The notes: a model not told the origin generated them from the letters alone. DNA of 64,000 nucleotides from an uncultured Nitrosospira sp. (GCA_900696515.1 CAADGK010000019.1:50213-114212), one strand, 5' to 3'; positions 17,267 to 27,252 are shown, counted from the stretch's first letter. Made by a program: numbers and translations.

Positions 17267-18703
17267 GTGAGCAGTCCCTTCTTCCGGACCAAGCCCATCG
17301 ATCAAATTTTGGCCGATGCTGAGCACCCAGAGCATCGCCTCAAGAAAACACTGACGGCTTGGGACCTGACAGCGCTGGGGATTGGTGCGATCATCGGGAC
17401 CGGGATCTTTGTCTTGGTCGGGACTGCCATTGTGGGTGATGCTCATCGACCGGGAGCAGGGCCTGGAATTGTCCTTTCCTTCATTCTCTCCGGTGTGACG
17501 TGTGCACTGGCGGCCCTCTGTTATGCCGAGTTCTCAGCGATGATCCCAGTAGCGGGGTCTGCCTATACCTTTTCCTACGCTACGTTAGGAGAGTTTCTCG
17601 CCTGGCTCACCGGCTGGAATCTGATCCTCGAGTACGGCGTTGCCTGTGTTGCCGTTGCAATCGGTTGGTCGGGGTACTTCAATAAATTGCTCAAACTCGC
17701 AGGGCTCGAGTTGCCCTACTGGGCCACCAATCCTCCGCAGTGGGCTGGTGGCCCGGAAGGGAGTATCGCAAATTTCCCTGCCGCCATCATCGTCTTGTTG
17801 GTCACGACGATCCTCGTAATCGGGATTAAAGAAAGTGCCAGGGCGGCCGGTATGATTGTCCTCCTGAAACTGGCAGTGATTCTCTTTTTTATTGCCGTGG
17901 GGGCTCCTGCTGTGAACAGCGATAATTGGACGCCGTTCATGCCCAACGGGTTCGAGGGCGTTCGAGCCGCCGCCGCTATTATCTTTTTCGCGTACATTGG
18001 GTTTGATGCTGTCTCAACGGCTGCGGAAGAAGCAAAAAATCCTCAGCGAGATGTTCCATTTGGGATCCTCGGATCGTTGGGCGTCTGTACGGTCCTGTAT
18101 ATTTCGGTTGCGGCCGTACTGACGGGGCTGGTTCCAGTTGGCCAAATCGATATTCATGCGCCAGTCGCCGAAGCGCTCACGCTGGTCGGATTCAAATGGG
18201 GCGCTGCGATTGTCGCGATTGGGGCTGTTGCCGGGATCACCAGCGTGCTGGTGGTCATGATGTTGGGGCAAATCCGAGTTTTCTTTGCCATGTCACGAGA
18301 TCAACTGCTGAGTCCTGGCTTATCCAGGGTTCATACACGATTTGGGACACCACATCGCGCGACCATTCTGACTGGTATCGTGGTGGCAATTCTTTCGGCG
18401 TTCTTCCAGATCGGGGACGCGGCTGATATGACCAACATCGGAACTTTTTTTGCGTTTATTTTGGTCAGTTTCGGCGTCATGCTGTTGCGATATACAAAGC
18501 CACACCAGCCTCGTCCATTCCGGCTTCCGCTCATGCCTTTTGTGCCCCTCTTCAGTATTGCGGCCTGCCTCTATCTCATGGCCGGGCTGCCGTGGGCCAC
18601 GTGGATTCGCTTTGTCGTGTGGACTGCGGTGGGTATTGTCGTCTACATTGGCTACGGTATGAAACACAGCCGACTCTCCAGGCGAGATGCCCAGAACGGT
18701 TGA
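17267..18703 (+). CDS. APC family amino-acid permease
   Basis: 478 residues from a GTG. About 12 hydrophobic segments. Near the N-terminus lies the APC signature (LGIGAIIGTGIFVLVGTA), whose unwound first helix binds the substrate backbone. The cytoplasmic start RLKKTLTAWDLTALG and the segment FFAYIGFDAVSTAAEEAKNP resemble the cationic amino-acid transporter subgroup. It is an inner-membrane secondary transporter; the substrate is unknown. It may be linked to the hydrolase gene upstream. Confidence 0.9.
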   Translation: MSSPFFRTKPIDQILADAEHPEHRLKKTLTAWDLTALGIGAIIGTGIFVLVGTAIVGDAHRPGAGPGIVLSFILSGVTCALAALCYAEFSAMIPVAGSAYTFSYATLGEFLAWLTGWNLILEYGVACVAVAIGWSGYFNKLLKLAGLELPYWATNPPQWAGGPEGSIANFPAAIIVLLVTTILVIGIKESARAAGMIVLLKLAVILFFIAVGAPAVNSDNWTPFMPNGFEGVRAAAAIIFFAYIGFDAVSTAAEEAKNPQRDVPFGILGSLGVCTVLYISVAAVLTGLVPVGQIDIHAPVAEALTLVGFKWGAAIVAIGAVAGITSVLVVMMLGQIRVFFAMSRDQLLSPGLSRVHTRFGTPHRATILTGIVVAILSAFFQIGDAADMTNIGTFFAFILVSFGVMLLRYTKPHQPRPFRLPLMPFVPLFSIAACLYLMAGLPWATWIRFVVWTAVGIVVYIGYGMKHSRLSRRDAQNG

Positions 18704-18740
18704 GGGTCCCGGTAAGGCAGACGGCAAATCCTGATTGGCG

Positions 18741-19316
18741 CTATGTGGAGGATGTGCTTGTCGATGCAGGCGTTGCGGCAGGAGCGACATCGGTCTGGGG
18801 TGGAATTGGTCCAGACGTAGCCGGACTTGTAACGGGTTGTGCAAGTGTTGGAGAGGAAGCGGTTCCTGCTGGAGCGGCAGGGGGAGGCGGAGTCACCGAT
18901 TTTTGAGCCGCAGCAGGCTTCGGGGGTGCGGGTTTTTCAGGCTTAATTCCTCCCTCCCAGGACGGACCTGAATACATGTCTGCCGTTAGGCCCTTGGTCT
19001 TCCATTTTTCTTCAAAATCAGCCGCCGCTTTGTTCGGGGTTTCCCCAATACCCGTGACATCATTCCAGGGATACACTTTCGGTCCGATCTGGCAGCCGGA
19101 TTCTGTTCGTCGCAAATACAACGCGATCGGATTACCGCGGTAGGGTCCAAGAAAAATATGAACAGATCCGACGTACTCGAGCAATGAGGCCATAAGGCCC
19201 TCCCAGAAATGCTCATGATGCCACAAGAAGTGAGAACGGAGCAAGAGTTCCTCTAGAGGGTATCTTCCGGCAGTAGAGACCACCAATGAAGGAGTGGTCC
19301 GTGGGCCATCCTTCAA
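18741..19316 (-). CDS. Hypothetical protein with Pro/Ala-rich tail
   Basis: 191 residues from a TTG at 19316; an ATG at 19193 (MASLLEYVGSV) is a shorter alternative. The first two thirds look globular (HIFLGPYRGNPIALYLRR, then ADFEEKWKTKG). From about residue 123 the chain is almost only Pro, Ala, Thr and Ser, a disordered tail. I know no family for it. It follows nagZ by 21 bases on the same strand, so it may be part of the pepA-nagZ unit. Codon usage in the tail could be misleading, but the globular part appears genuine. Confidence 0.55.
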   Translation of the reverse strand: MKDGPRTTPSLVVSTAGRYPLEELLLRSHFLWHHEHFWEGLMASLLEYVGSVHIFLGPYRGNPIALYLRRTESGCQIGPKVYPWNDVTGIGETPNKAAADFEEKWKTKGLTADMYSGPSWEGGIKPEKPAPPKPAAAQKSVTPPPPAAPAGTASSPTLAQPVTSPATSGPIPPQTDVAPAATPASTSTSST

Positions 19317-19337
19317 AGAAAACAGATCACCCAGATT

Positions 19338-20441
19338 TCATGCGTCCGCTTTCACGGTCCGCTCTCGGATATGATGAATGGATCGTAAGAGGGCTTGATG
19401 GCTACGGCATCCAACCGCCAGCTTGGCATCAGAGATTGTGACGGGTCGATAGGGAAGTAGGTATCGGTCTTTCAGGCGGCGGATGCGGGCAAGGGATTGA
19501 GCCAGCCGCTGCGAGGAGATATCCGAGCCGACGACAGCCTTGGTGACGGCCTGCATGGCAGTGATCACCCTGTTCCGATCCTTGCAGATCAGCGGCATAT
19601 CGCATCCTGCTTGGATGGCCAAAACAGCCGCGTCTCCGATACCATAGTGATCGATGATCGCATGCATTTCGAGGTCATCCGTCAGAACGACTCCGTCGTA
19701 GTAGAATTCTTGGCGAAGCAATTTTGAGACGATGGTCGGGGACAAGGTCGCCGGACGCTGATCATCCAATGCCTGAAACTGGACATGGGCTGTCATCAGC
19801 GTCGCAACACCGCTGGCGATTGCTCGACGGAACGGGAGAAACTCGATGCGCTCGAGGCGATGGCGAGCGGCGGTCACGACGGGCAATTCTTTATGTGAGT
19901 CCGACGTGGTATCGCCATGTCCTGGAAAGTGCTTCCCGCAGGCAACCACTCGATTGTCTTGGAGGCCTCCAGCCGTGGCCAGTCCCATTTCAGACACAAT
20001 GTCCGGAGTCATACCAAAAGCTCGGTCGCCAATAACGGGGTTTGATGGATTACTATTGACGTCCAGCACGGGGGACATATTCATGTTGATCCCGACGGCC
20101 GCCAATTCTTTCGCGGTGGTCGCGGCTGCGGCATAGGCCAGCTCTGAAGAGTGGCATTGCCCCAGTACTTCGCACGGGGGAAAAATCGTGAATCCTTTCG
20201 GCAACCGTGAGACACGTCCGCCTTCTTGATCGATGGAAATCAGGAGAGGAGATTGAGGACTGCAGCGTTGAAGAGCATTCGTCAGGTCGACGATTTGTTC
20301 GGGTGACTCCAGGTTTCTCGCGAACAGGATCACACCGCCCGGCCGATATTCTTTGATGAAAGCGGCTAGGTCTGCCGAGACAGTTGTCCCGTCAAACCCC
20401 ATCATGAAGAGCTGTCCGATCTGATCCTGAGCGATTGTCAT
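19338..20441 (-). CDS. nagZ: Beta-N-acetylhexosaminidase (GH3)
   Basis: 367 residues from MTIAQDQIGQLFMMGF; an upstream extension inside pepA is discarded. GH3 enzyme that removes N-acetylglucosamine from cell-wall muropeptides in the cytoplasm for recycling. The family signature KHFPGHGDTTSDSHKELP holds the general acid/base His. The nucleophile Asp is in VVLTDDLEMHAI. The residues IDQEGGRVSRLP at about 75-86 are also typical. Its start overlaps the pepA stop (ATGA), so the two are translationally coupled. Confidence 0.92.
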   Translation of the reverse strand: MTIAQDQIGQLFMMGFDGTTVSADLAAFIKEYRPGGVILFARNLESPEQIVDLTNALQRCSPQSPLLISIDQEGGRVSRLPKGFTIFPPCEVLGQCHSSELAYAAAATTAKELAAVGINMNMSPVLDVNSNPSNPVIGDRAFGMTPDIVSEMGLATAGGLQDNRVVACGKHFPGHGDTTSDSHKELPVVTAARHRLERIEFLPFRRAIASGVATLMTAHVQFQALDDQRPATLSPTIVSKLLRQEFYYDGVVLTDDLEMHAIIDHYGIGDAAVLAIQAGCDMPLICKDRNRVITAMQAVTKAVVGSDISSQRLAQSLARIRRLKDRYLLPYRPVTISDAKLAVGCRSHQALLRSIHHIRERTVKADA

Positions 20442-21970
20442 GCTCGTGCGCTCTCGTGCGGCAGTGAACGATTGATAAGGAACTGGATCAAGAGCCTTGT
20501 CCCGATACCAGTGGGGCCTTTGGGAATGTAGGCCCGCTCTCGCTCGCTCCAATCAGTACTGGCGATATCGAGGTGCACCCAAGGACAGTCGCCCACGAAT
20601 TTGCTCAGAAACAGAGCGGCCGTGATCATGCCGCCGCCACGCCCGCCGATATTTCGCATATCGGCCACATCGCTCCGTAGTTGCTCGAAGTATTCCTCCC
20701 ATAAAGGCATTTCCCACACCCGCTCTCCGGATCGGAGCCCGGCGCTCACGATCGCGTCCTTCAACTTCGTATCGGTGCCGAACATGCCGATCGCGAATTG
20801 TCCCAGAGCGACAACACAGGCCCCCGTCAGGGTGGCGATGTCGATGAGGGCAGCCGGCTTGAACCGGGTGGCATAGGCCAGGCCGTCCGATAGAATCAAC
20901 CGCCCTTCGGCATCGGTGTTTTGAACTTCCACGGTTTTCCCCGAGAGCGTGGTGACCACATCACCGGGGCGCATGGCACGACCACCCGGCATGTTTTCTG
21001 CCACCGGAAGAATGCCGACGAGGTTGAGGGGTAATTTCAGCCTGGCCGCAGCTCGTACTGTGGCTAGAACCTCGGCCCCTCCGGTCATATCGGCTTTCAT
21101 TTGCTCCATGTTCTCGGCTGGCTTGAGCGAGATCCCTCCGGTGTCGAAGGTAATCGTTTTACCAACGAGAACGACCGGAGGATCGTCCTTCTTCTTGGCT
21201 CCGTGGTACTGGAGGATAATGAACTTAGGTGGCTCATGGCTGCCTTTCGCGACGCCGAGCAACGCGCCCATCCCGAGTCGCTCCATCTCCTTTTGTTCCA
21301 GGATCTTGAGGGTTGCCCCGGTGTCCTTCGCCACGCCCTTTGCTTCTCCGGCGATCTTTGTCGGGGTCATCACATTCGAGGGATGGTTACAGAGGTCACG
21401 TACAAAGACAGTGGCCTCAGCGGTTGCAACACCGCGGCGGACGCCTTCGGAAATGGGGCCAAGGTGGCTTTTCTGCGAAACCAGAATGGTCATGGTGCTC
21501 ACGCCCTTGCCGGTCGGAGGCTCACTGCGATAGGCCGTGAACTGGTAGTTGCCCAAGATCGCTCCTTCGGTCAGGGTCTGTGACAGGTCGCCCATTGAGG
21601 CGCCGCGTGGGACTGCGCTCGGCAGCACGACGGTGAAGGAACCGGCTTTTGCTTGCCGAACCCGTTTCACAGCGTACCCCATGGCTTGGCGAATCTGATC
21701 CAAGCCTAGCTGGTGGTGTTTCCCGAGACCTGCCAAAATCAGGCGCTTCGCGGGAAGCTTCCCATGGGTGTGAAGTAGGATGACCTCATGCGCTTTCCCC
21801 TCAAACTCCCTTGAGCGTTGGAGCTCCCGAAGGGCTCCACCGAGGGCTTCATCCAACAAAGATCCGTCGGGCCCCGAAAGGGTTTCGCCTTCGCTCAGCA
21901 GGATGACGAGCGCGTCCGTCCGGTCGGTGTCGACCCGTCCTAGTTTTGCGTGAACCCGCATGATATTCAT
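20438..21970 (-). CDS. pepA: Leucyl aminopeptidase (M17)
   Basis: 510 residues from MNIMRVHAKLG, chosen because AAGGAG lies 6 bases upstream; the frame could extend 10 residues further. Cytosolic dimetal aminopeptidase, in some bacteria also a DNA-binding accessory factor of Xer recombination. The M17 signature NTDAEGRL is present. Metal ligands lie in VGKTITFDTGG, MKADMTGG and the NTDAEGR block. The N-terminal macrodomain-like part spans about 1-165. It is coupled to nagZ by a 4-base overlap. Confidence 0.95.
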   Translation of the reverse strand: MNIMRVHAKLGRVDTDRTDALVILLSEGETLSGPDGSLLDEALGGALRELQRSREFEGKAHEVILLHTHGKLPAKRLILAGLGKHHQLGLDQIRQAMGYAVKRVRQAKAGSFTVVLPSAVPRGASMGDLSQTLTEGAILGNYQFTAYRSEPPTGKGVSTMTILVSQKSHLGPISEGVRRGVATAEATVFVRDLCNHPSNVMTPTKIAGEAKGVAKDTGATLKILEQKEMERLGMGALLGVAKGSHEPPKFIILQYHGAKKKDDPPVVLVGKTITFDTGGISLKPAENMEQMKADMTGGAEVLATVRAAARLKLPLNLVGILPVAENMPGGRAMRPGDVVTTLSGKTVEVQNTDAEGRLILSDGLAYATRFKPAALIDIATLTGACVVALGQFAIGMFGTDTKLKDAIVSAGLRSGERVWEMPLWEEYFEQLRSDVADMRNIGGRGGGMITAALFLSKFVGDCPWVHLDIASTDWSERERAYIPKGPTGIGTRLLIQFLINRSLPHESARA

Positions 21971-22072
21971 TGGCTTCTCCTTACGTGTGAATATGAACAA
22001 TCACAGTTGCGATCAGCCCTTGAGCGATCGTTGTTCCAACACATCTGGCGTTCCGATGGTCCAGTGGACTCC

Positions 22073-22705
22073 TCACACGCCCCGCATATCGGGTGCCCAA
22101 ATATGTTTGTGCAGTTGGAGTTGAAGACGAGCAGCGAGGCGGTCTTCCAGCAGCCATTCAGCCAACTGGCGAGGGTCAAGTGTCCCGAATACCGGACTGA
22201 AGAGGACTGGGCAGCGATCGGTCAAATGAAATTGTTGGAGGATGCCTTTTGCCCAGTCATAATCGATACGATCTTGGATGACGAATTTTACCTCGTCTCG
22301 CGGTCTCAGCCGCTCCACGTTGGGCCAGTGCATGCGGTCGGTCATGCCACTCCCCGGGCATTTCACATCCAAAATGATATGAACAGCTGGATCGACCGAA
22401 CGTGCGTCAATTGTGCCACTTGTTTCAAGTAGGACTGTGAACTCCTGGCTCAACCGATGCAGCAGGGTGGTCGTCTCTGCTTGTGCCAAGGGTTCGCCTC
22501 CCGTCACCTCGACCAGGGGACACCCGTAGGACCGGACCTTTCCGAGAATGTCCTCGACGGACTGTTCCGTTCCTCCGAAGAATGCATACGCTGTGTCGCA
22601 CCAGGTGCAGCGCAGGGGGCAGCCGGTGAGACGCACGAACACGCAGGGTAACCCAGCAAAGGTTGATTCCCCTTGGATGCTGTGAAAGATTTCGGTGACG
22701 CGCAT
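22073..22705 (-). CDS. queE: 7-carboxy-7-deazaguanine synthase QueE (radical SAM)
   Basis: 210 residues. Radical SAM enzyme that contracts the ring of 6-carboxytetrahydropterin to 7-carboxy-7-deazaguanine, in queuosine biosynthesis. The cluster cysteines are Cys29, Cys33 and Cys36 (CPLRCTWC). The N-terminal block EIFHSIQGEST and the motif EVTGGEPLAQ, which contacts SAM, fit QueE. No other queuosine genes are visible in the window. It lies about 100 bases upstream of pepA on the same strand. Confidence 0.93.
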   Translation of the reverse strand: MRVTEIFHSIQGESTFAGLPCVFVRLTGCPLRCTWCDTAYAFFGGTEQSVEDILGKVRSYGCPLVEVTGGEPLAQAETTTLLHRLSQEFTVLLETSGTIDARSVDPAVHIILDVKCPGSGMTDRMHWPNVERLRPRDEVKFVIQDRIDYDWAKGILQQFHLTDRCPVLFSPVFGTLDPRQLAEWLLEDRLAARLQLQLHKHIWAPDMRGV

Positions 22706-22782
22706 GAGTAACGTGTGGGTTAACTTATGACTGGACGTGGAGATTTGCCGAAAAGGGTGGCCCTCCGGTCATCGGCATTTGT

Positions 22783-23463
22783 TCAGGGCCATGTGACAAC
22801 CGGCCAATTATGACGACGGGCAATCGCATCCATTCCCCGAATCGGATTCACTACGGTTGGATGCCCTACGGCTTGGAGGAGGTCAATATCTCCCGGGCTA
22901 TCGCCATACGCATAACATTGGGACAGATCCAGGGTGAATTCCTGGGTCAGCTGATCGATCAGTTGGCGCTTTCCCTCTCCGTACGGGAGCGGAGGCATGA
23001 GCAAGCCGGTATAGAGCCCTTGCTGTTGTTCCAACCGACTGGCAAAACACCGATCTGCCCGGAGCGCGTCGGCGACCGGTGCGATCAGAAAGTCGAGCGA
23101 TCCGGTCACGAAAATGATGGAATGGCCTGCGCGACGATGCTCAACGAGTTTGCGCATGGCGATGGCTGAGACACGAGGGCAAAGTTCTTCCCGACAAAAT
23201 TCTTCACCCAACGGTTCAATCACTTGCGAAGGTTTTCCTGCCAAGTACAGCTTTCGTTGGCGGAGAGGATGAAGCGACAAGGGAGGAACATGCCGCAAAA
23301 GCCATGCAATGCTGGCTTGCGCTTCGGGCCAACCGATGATCCCGCGACGCCAGAGCCAGCGGAAAAACCTCAACTCACTTGCTTCACCGGGCAAGATCGT
23401 ATTGTCGACATCGAAAAATGCAGCAACCGTAGAAGCAAGGTCTCGTTGATCAGTTGGTACCAT
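22783..23463 (-). CDS. HAD-IB family phosphatase
   Basis: 226 residues. HAD hydrolase with motif I FFDVDNTILPG (nucleophile and acid Asp), motif II FVTGSLDFL, and motif III/IV YAYGDSPGDIDLLQAVG. The helical cap between motifs I and II suits subfamily IB, which includes phosphoserine phosphatase-like enzymes acting on small phosphomonoesters. The substrate is not evident. It sits 77 bases upstream of queE in the same direction. Confidence 0.87.
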   Translation of the reverse strand: MVPTDQRDLASTVAAFFDVDNTILPGEASELRFFRWLWRRGIIGWPEAQASIAWLLRHVPPLSLHPLRQRKLYLAGKPSQVIEPLGEEFCREELCPRVSAIAMRKLVEHRRAGHSIIFVTGSLDFLIAPVADALRADRCFASRLEQQQGLYTGLLMPPLPYGEGKRQLIDQLTQEFTLDLSQCYAYGDSPGDIDLLQAVGHPTVVNPIRGMDAIARRHNWPVVTWP

Positions 23464-23721
23464 GCGAGCACAACAGCGATGCGAATTGAGGAGCCAATTC
23501 TACCGGACGATTCGTTCATTGACAAGAATTTTGGGCTACTTCTATAATGCGGCTCCCTTTCCCCTCATATGCTGGCTTGGGGGGCTTTCAACGCAGGGTT
23601 CGTAATACAAACCTGCAAGAAGGCCGGGATGAGCGAAATCCGATGACGGGCGTTTCAGACCGTCACGGTGTTGAGCCTCCCAAGAACACGATGGCAGGCT
23701 TTGTTGCATATCCTGCTGAGT

Positions 23722-23805
23722 GCCGAAGTGGTGGAATGGCAGACACGCACGTTTGAGGGGCGTGTGGCGCAAGCCGTGCGGGTTCAAGTCCCGCCTTCGG
23801 CACCA
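23722..23805 (+). tRNA. tRNA-Leu (anticodon GAG)
   Basis: 84 bases with an encoded CCA. The acceptor GCCGAAG pairs with CTTCGGC. The anticodon stem CACGT/GCGTG encloses TTGAGGG, giving GAG (reads CUC and CUU). Long variable arm; T arm GCGGG/CCCGC with loop TTCAAGT. It borders the signalling island on the left. Confidence 0.95.
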
Positions 23806-24303
23806 TAATCATTTTTCCCAAGTTCTTGAACCAGGTGATGGCCTGCCACCGACGCAGGTTTGCGTCGGTTCCACCCATCATAAACAGGGCCTGTGTCTCT
23901 CCGCATTTTGTTGTGTTTGGGCTTGCCTCGGTAGCGTCGGAAGACCTTGAATTTCCACACAACAAACAGCCAACCTCGTGGAAGGAGGATTCCATCGCCC
24001 GGGGTGCCGGCTATCCTCCAATAGCAAGATTGGCTGGAAAATGGCGGCTAACAGTGGCTCATTCCGACCTTATTCTAGGTACCAGCGTCACTTGAGCGTA
24101 CACCATCAGCGGCCGGCTTCTGCAGCCATGGGCCATTCGGGCCTAGACATTCATCGCCGGATAGTAGGACACTACGGGCCATTTAGGTATCGTCTTGGGA
24201 TGAATGTGCGGGATGTGAAGTAAGGGGAATAGAGAATAAACCTCCCTTTTGGCCGTCTCAGAGTGGAGCGGCTGCTCCCGTTCATTAGGACGTTGGGGTA
24301 CAG
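23806..24303. other. Intergenic region between tRNA-Leu and the first multi-PAS kinase
   Basis: About 500 bases without a credible gene. It contains a 9-bp hairpin at 23848-23869 (arms ACCGACGCA and TGCGTCGGT, loop GGTT), possibly ending the tRNA transcript although no T run follows. It also contains a block at 24130-24174 that recurs upstream of the second kinase. Confidence 0.6.
24130..24174 (+). repeat. Shared upstream block, copy 1
   Basis: GGGCCATTCGGGCCTAGAC, then ATTCA and, after 12 bases, TAGGACACTA. It aligns with 27054-27097 upstream of the next kinase gene: 16 of the first 19 bases match and the last 10 are identical. It ends 129 bases before the kinase start. Either a duplicated promoter or an operator. 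Confidence 0.65.
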
Positions 24304-26961
24304 ATGAATATGACGCTTTCTGTTGTCGATGTTCTGCGTACACAGGTTTCGCATCTCATGCAGGAATTGGCTGAACGAGACAGTGTCCTGCATGAACGTA
24401 CCCGCCATCTCCGTGTTGCACAGGCATTGGCGCATCTGGGCAGCTGGGAGTGGGAAATCGAGAGCGGAGCTGTTCGGTGTTCGTCGGAGTTGTGTCGCAT
24501 CTTCGGCCGTGAACCCGGGGCAGATCTTCTGACCTTTGATGGGTTTGTCTCGGCGGTTTTCCAGGAAGATCGTGATCGGGTCATTGCCGCGCTCAATAAT
24601 GCCCTGGGTGGGCGCGCGTCATATGATGTGGAGTATCGGATTGTTCGTCCGAACCGTGAAGTACGGACCATCCATTCCTGTGCCGAGGTCTTGCGTAACG
24701 ACAACGGAAAACCCTGTCGCATGTCTGGGTCTGTCCTGGACATCACGGAGCGAGCCTGTTCGGAGGCGATGTTGCGTTCCTCCCAAGAAAAACTCAGACA
24801 GGCTCTCCAAGCCTCGGGGATCGGACTATGGGACTGGAACACCCATACCAACGAACTGGTTCTGTCGGAGGAATGGAAGCGTCAGCTTGGCTACGAGAAA
24901 GCGGAGCTGTCGGACTCATTCGAGACATGGGAAGGTCTGTTACACCCGGATGATCATGCTCGCGTCCTCGATTACTTGCGGGACGCAGTACATGAACATC
25001 ATGAAGAGTATCGGCAGGAATATCGGTTGAGGCATAAGGATGGGACCTATCGATGGATTGAGTCTCGGGCCGCACTGGTGACTGAATCTGACGGCCGCCG
25101 GGTCCGTTTGCTCGGTTCGCATATGGACATCACGGATCGCAAACGCATGGAGCAAGCCATGCGAGAGAGCGAAGACCGATACCGAACGTTGGTCGACTTG
25201 TCACCGTCCGGCGTCTTTGTCTTCTGTCAGGGACGGACCGTGTATGCCAACCACAGAGGCGCTTTGCTCATGGGCGCGGCGGATCCTTCGGAGCTTCTTG
25301 GGCGACCGATGTTCGATTTTCTTCACCCGGATTATCACCAGGAGGTCCGCGATAATGTTCATCAGGTGCTGATGGGGAACGTGTCGGTTCATAGCGCGGA
25401 ACGGCTCTATCTCAAGAAGGATGGAACGCCGGTTCCCGTTCAAATGGAGGCCGCCAGGATTGTTTGGAGTGGCACTCCGGCTATGATCGTACTGATCTCT
25501 GATGTCACTGAGCGCAAGCAGGCGGAAGAAGCCTTGCGGGAGAGCGAGGAACGGTTTGCCAAGGCGTTCAAGGTCAGTCCCCATCCGATTCTCATCAGCG
25601 AGCTAGAATCCGGTCTGCTGGTGGAGATGAATGATGCGGCCAGTCAGCTGTTGGGCTATGACAAGGCGGAAATCCAAGGCCGGATCATATGGGAGATCGA
25701 GGTCTGGGGATCGGTTGAAGAGCAGACCAGATTTCGCAATAGCTTGCAACAGGTTGGTCCGGTTCGTAACTTGGAAGTGAATATCCGCACAAGAAGCGGT
25801 GATCTACACCACTTCCTTCTGTCGTCAGAATTGATTGAGTTGAACGGGAGACCGTGCAGGGTGACAGTAGGGGATGATGTCACGGATCGGAAACGGGCAG
25901 AAGATGAGTTGCGCCGATCACATGCCTTGTTGCGGCAAGTCATCGACGGCTCGCCGAATTTTATCTTTGCCAAGGATCGCGAAGGGCGTTTTACGATGGC
26001 CAACAAAGCGGTCGCCGATTGTTATGGCACAACCGTGGACGATCTGATCGGACAGACAGACGCGGATTTTAATCCGCATTGGGATGAGGTGGAGTTTTCC
26101 CGTGAACAGGATCTCCAGGTCATGACGTCCCTGGAGGAATGCTTTGTTGCTGAAGAAAAGTTCACGGACTGGTCCGGGAAGACGCGGTGGTTGCAGACCA
26201 TCAAGAGGCCGATTGTTGATGACCAGGGGCGGTTCCACATGGTGCTGGGAGCGGCTACGGATATCACGGAGCGGAAACGGATGGAAGAAACGCTGCTCCA
26301 ACATGAACAAGATCTGAATGCAGCGTTGCAGGACCGCGCACGGATCAGCCAGGATCTCCATGATGATGTGTTGCAATCAGTCTACGCGGCGGGGCTCGGG
26401 TTGGCGGCATGCAAGTCGATGATGACGCGGCAGCCTGAGGTAGCGGCTGATCATCTCATGGCGACGTTAGAACAGGCTATCGGGCAACTGAACCACGTCA
26501 TCGGGAAGATCCGAAATTTCATCTCAGGCCTTGAGTCTCGTGTCATGCAAGGTGGCGATGTGATCGCGGACTTGCGGACCATGGTCGAGACGATGTGCGG
26601 TACATCGTCCATTCAATGCCGAGTTCGGATCGATGACCGGGTCGGACGGTATCTTTCACCTGAACCGGCGCTTCATCTCATCAATATCGTGCGGGAAGCA
26701 TTGAGTAATGCCATCCGTCATAGCCGTGCTACCCGCATAACCGTGTCATTGCGTCAGCTAATCGGGTCGATCCGGCTGACTGTCATGGACAACGGTATCG
26801 GATTCAACCCCAAACTAGTCCAGGGTGTCGGGCATGGCTTGGAAAATATGGCGGCACGAGCGCACAAAGCCGGCGGGATGTTTGCCATACGATCAGAGTC
26901 TCACCGCGGGACAAGAATCCTCCTCGACCTTCCGAAAGATTTCCCGAACTATTTCAAGTAA
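24304..26961 (+). CDS. Multi-PAS sensor histidine kinase (NarL-type, HisKA_3)
   Basis: 885 residues, no membrane segment, so a cytoplasmic sensor. Five PAS domains at about 45-150, 160-280, 290-405, 415-530 and 540-660, each closed by a DITER/DVTDR-type motif. The HisKA_3 dimerisation helix follows near 675 with its phosphoacceptor His in QDLHDDVLQSVY, then the HATPase domain (NIVREALSNAIRHS, DNGIGFN, GHGLENMAARA). PAS domains 1-3 match the first three PAS of the 2441-residue kinase downstream, and PAS 4-5 match its PAS 11 and 13. No receiver gene follows directly; it may share the NarL-type regulator at 34734. ATG 24310 is an alternative start. Confidence 0.92.
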   Translation: MNMTLSVVDVLRTQVSHLMQELAERDSVLHERTRHLRVAQALAHLGSWEWEIESGAVRCSSELCRIFGREPGADLLTFDGFVSAVFQEDRDRVIAALNNALGGRASYDVEYRIVRPNREVRTIHSCAEVLRNDNGKPCRMSGSVLDITERACSEAMLRSSQEKLRQALQASGIGLWDWNTHTNELVLSEEWKRQLGYEKAELSDSFETWEGLLHPDDHARVLDYLRDAVHEHHEEYRQEYRLRHKDGTYRWIESRAALVTESDGRRVRLLGSHMDITDRKRMEQAMRESEDRYRTLVDLSPSGVFVFCQGRTVYANHRGALLMGAADPSELLGRPMFDFLHPDYHQEVRDNVHQVLMGNVSVHSAERLYLKKDGTPVPVQMEAARIVWSGTPAMIVLISDVTERKQAEEALRESEERFAKAFKVSPHPILISELESGLLVEMNDAASQLLGYDKAEIQGRIIWEIEVWGSVEEQTRFRNSLQQVGPVRNLEVNIRTRSGDLHHFLLSSELIELNGRPCRVTVGDDVTDRKRAEDELRRSHALLRQVIDGSPNFIFAKDREGRFTMANKAVADCYGTTVDDLIGQTDADFNPHWDEVEFSREQDLQVMTSLEECFVAEEKFTDWSGKTRWLQTIKRPIVDDQGRFHMVLGAATDITERKRMEETLLQHEQDLNAALQDRARISQDLHDDVLQSVYAAGLGLAACKSMMTRQPEVAADHLMATLEQAIGQLNHVIGKIRNFISGLESRVMQGGDVIADLRTMVETMCGTSSIQCRVRIDDRVGRYLSPEPALHLINIVREALSNAIRHSRATRITVSLRQLIGSIRLTVMDNGIGFNPKLVQGVGHGLENMAARAHKAGGMFAIRSESHRGTRILLDLPKDFPNYFK

Positions 26962-27053
26962 ATACAAACGGTTGCAAGGGAATCTTGCGGGAAACATGCG
27001 GCGCCATGTCGTGTCGTCGGTTTCATTGATCCAGACTGTCAGCACTCCGTATC

Positions 27054-27097
27054 GGGCCATTTGGATCTAGACTTTCACCTATTGTCATAGGACACTA
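27054..27097 (+). repeat. Shared upstream block, copy 2
   Basis: GGGCCATTTGGATCTAGAC, then TTTCA and, after 10 bases, TAGGACACTA. Homologous to 24130-24174. It ends about 325 bases before the giant kinase start. Its distance from the gene differs from copy 1, so position alone does not mark it as a core promoter. Confidence 0.65.
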
Positions 27098-27252
27098 GCA
27101 CCCGCTTGGCCTTTTCATTTGAACCAATAGCCTGTGCGGAAAGTAACTCGCTTATCCCGGGGAGTGCTGCCATCATTCCCTGTATCTGGACGTGAAGTAG
27201 TCATCCAAGTGAACCAAACAGGGCCTGAGCCGAATTATTCATGACGCTGTGT

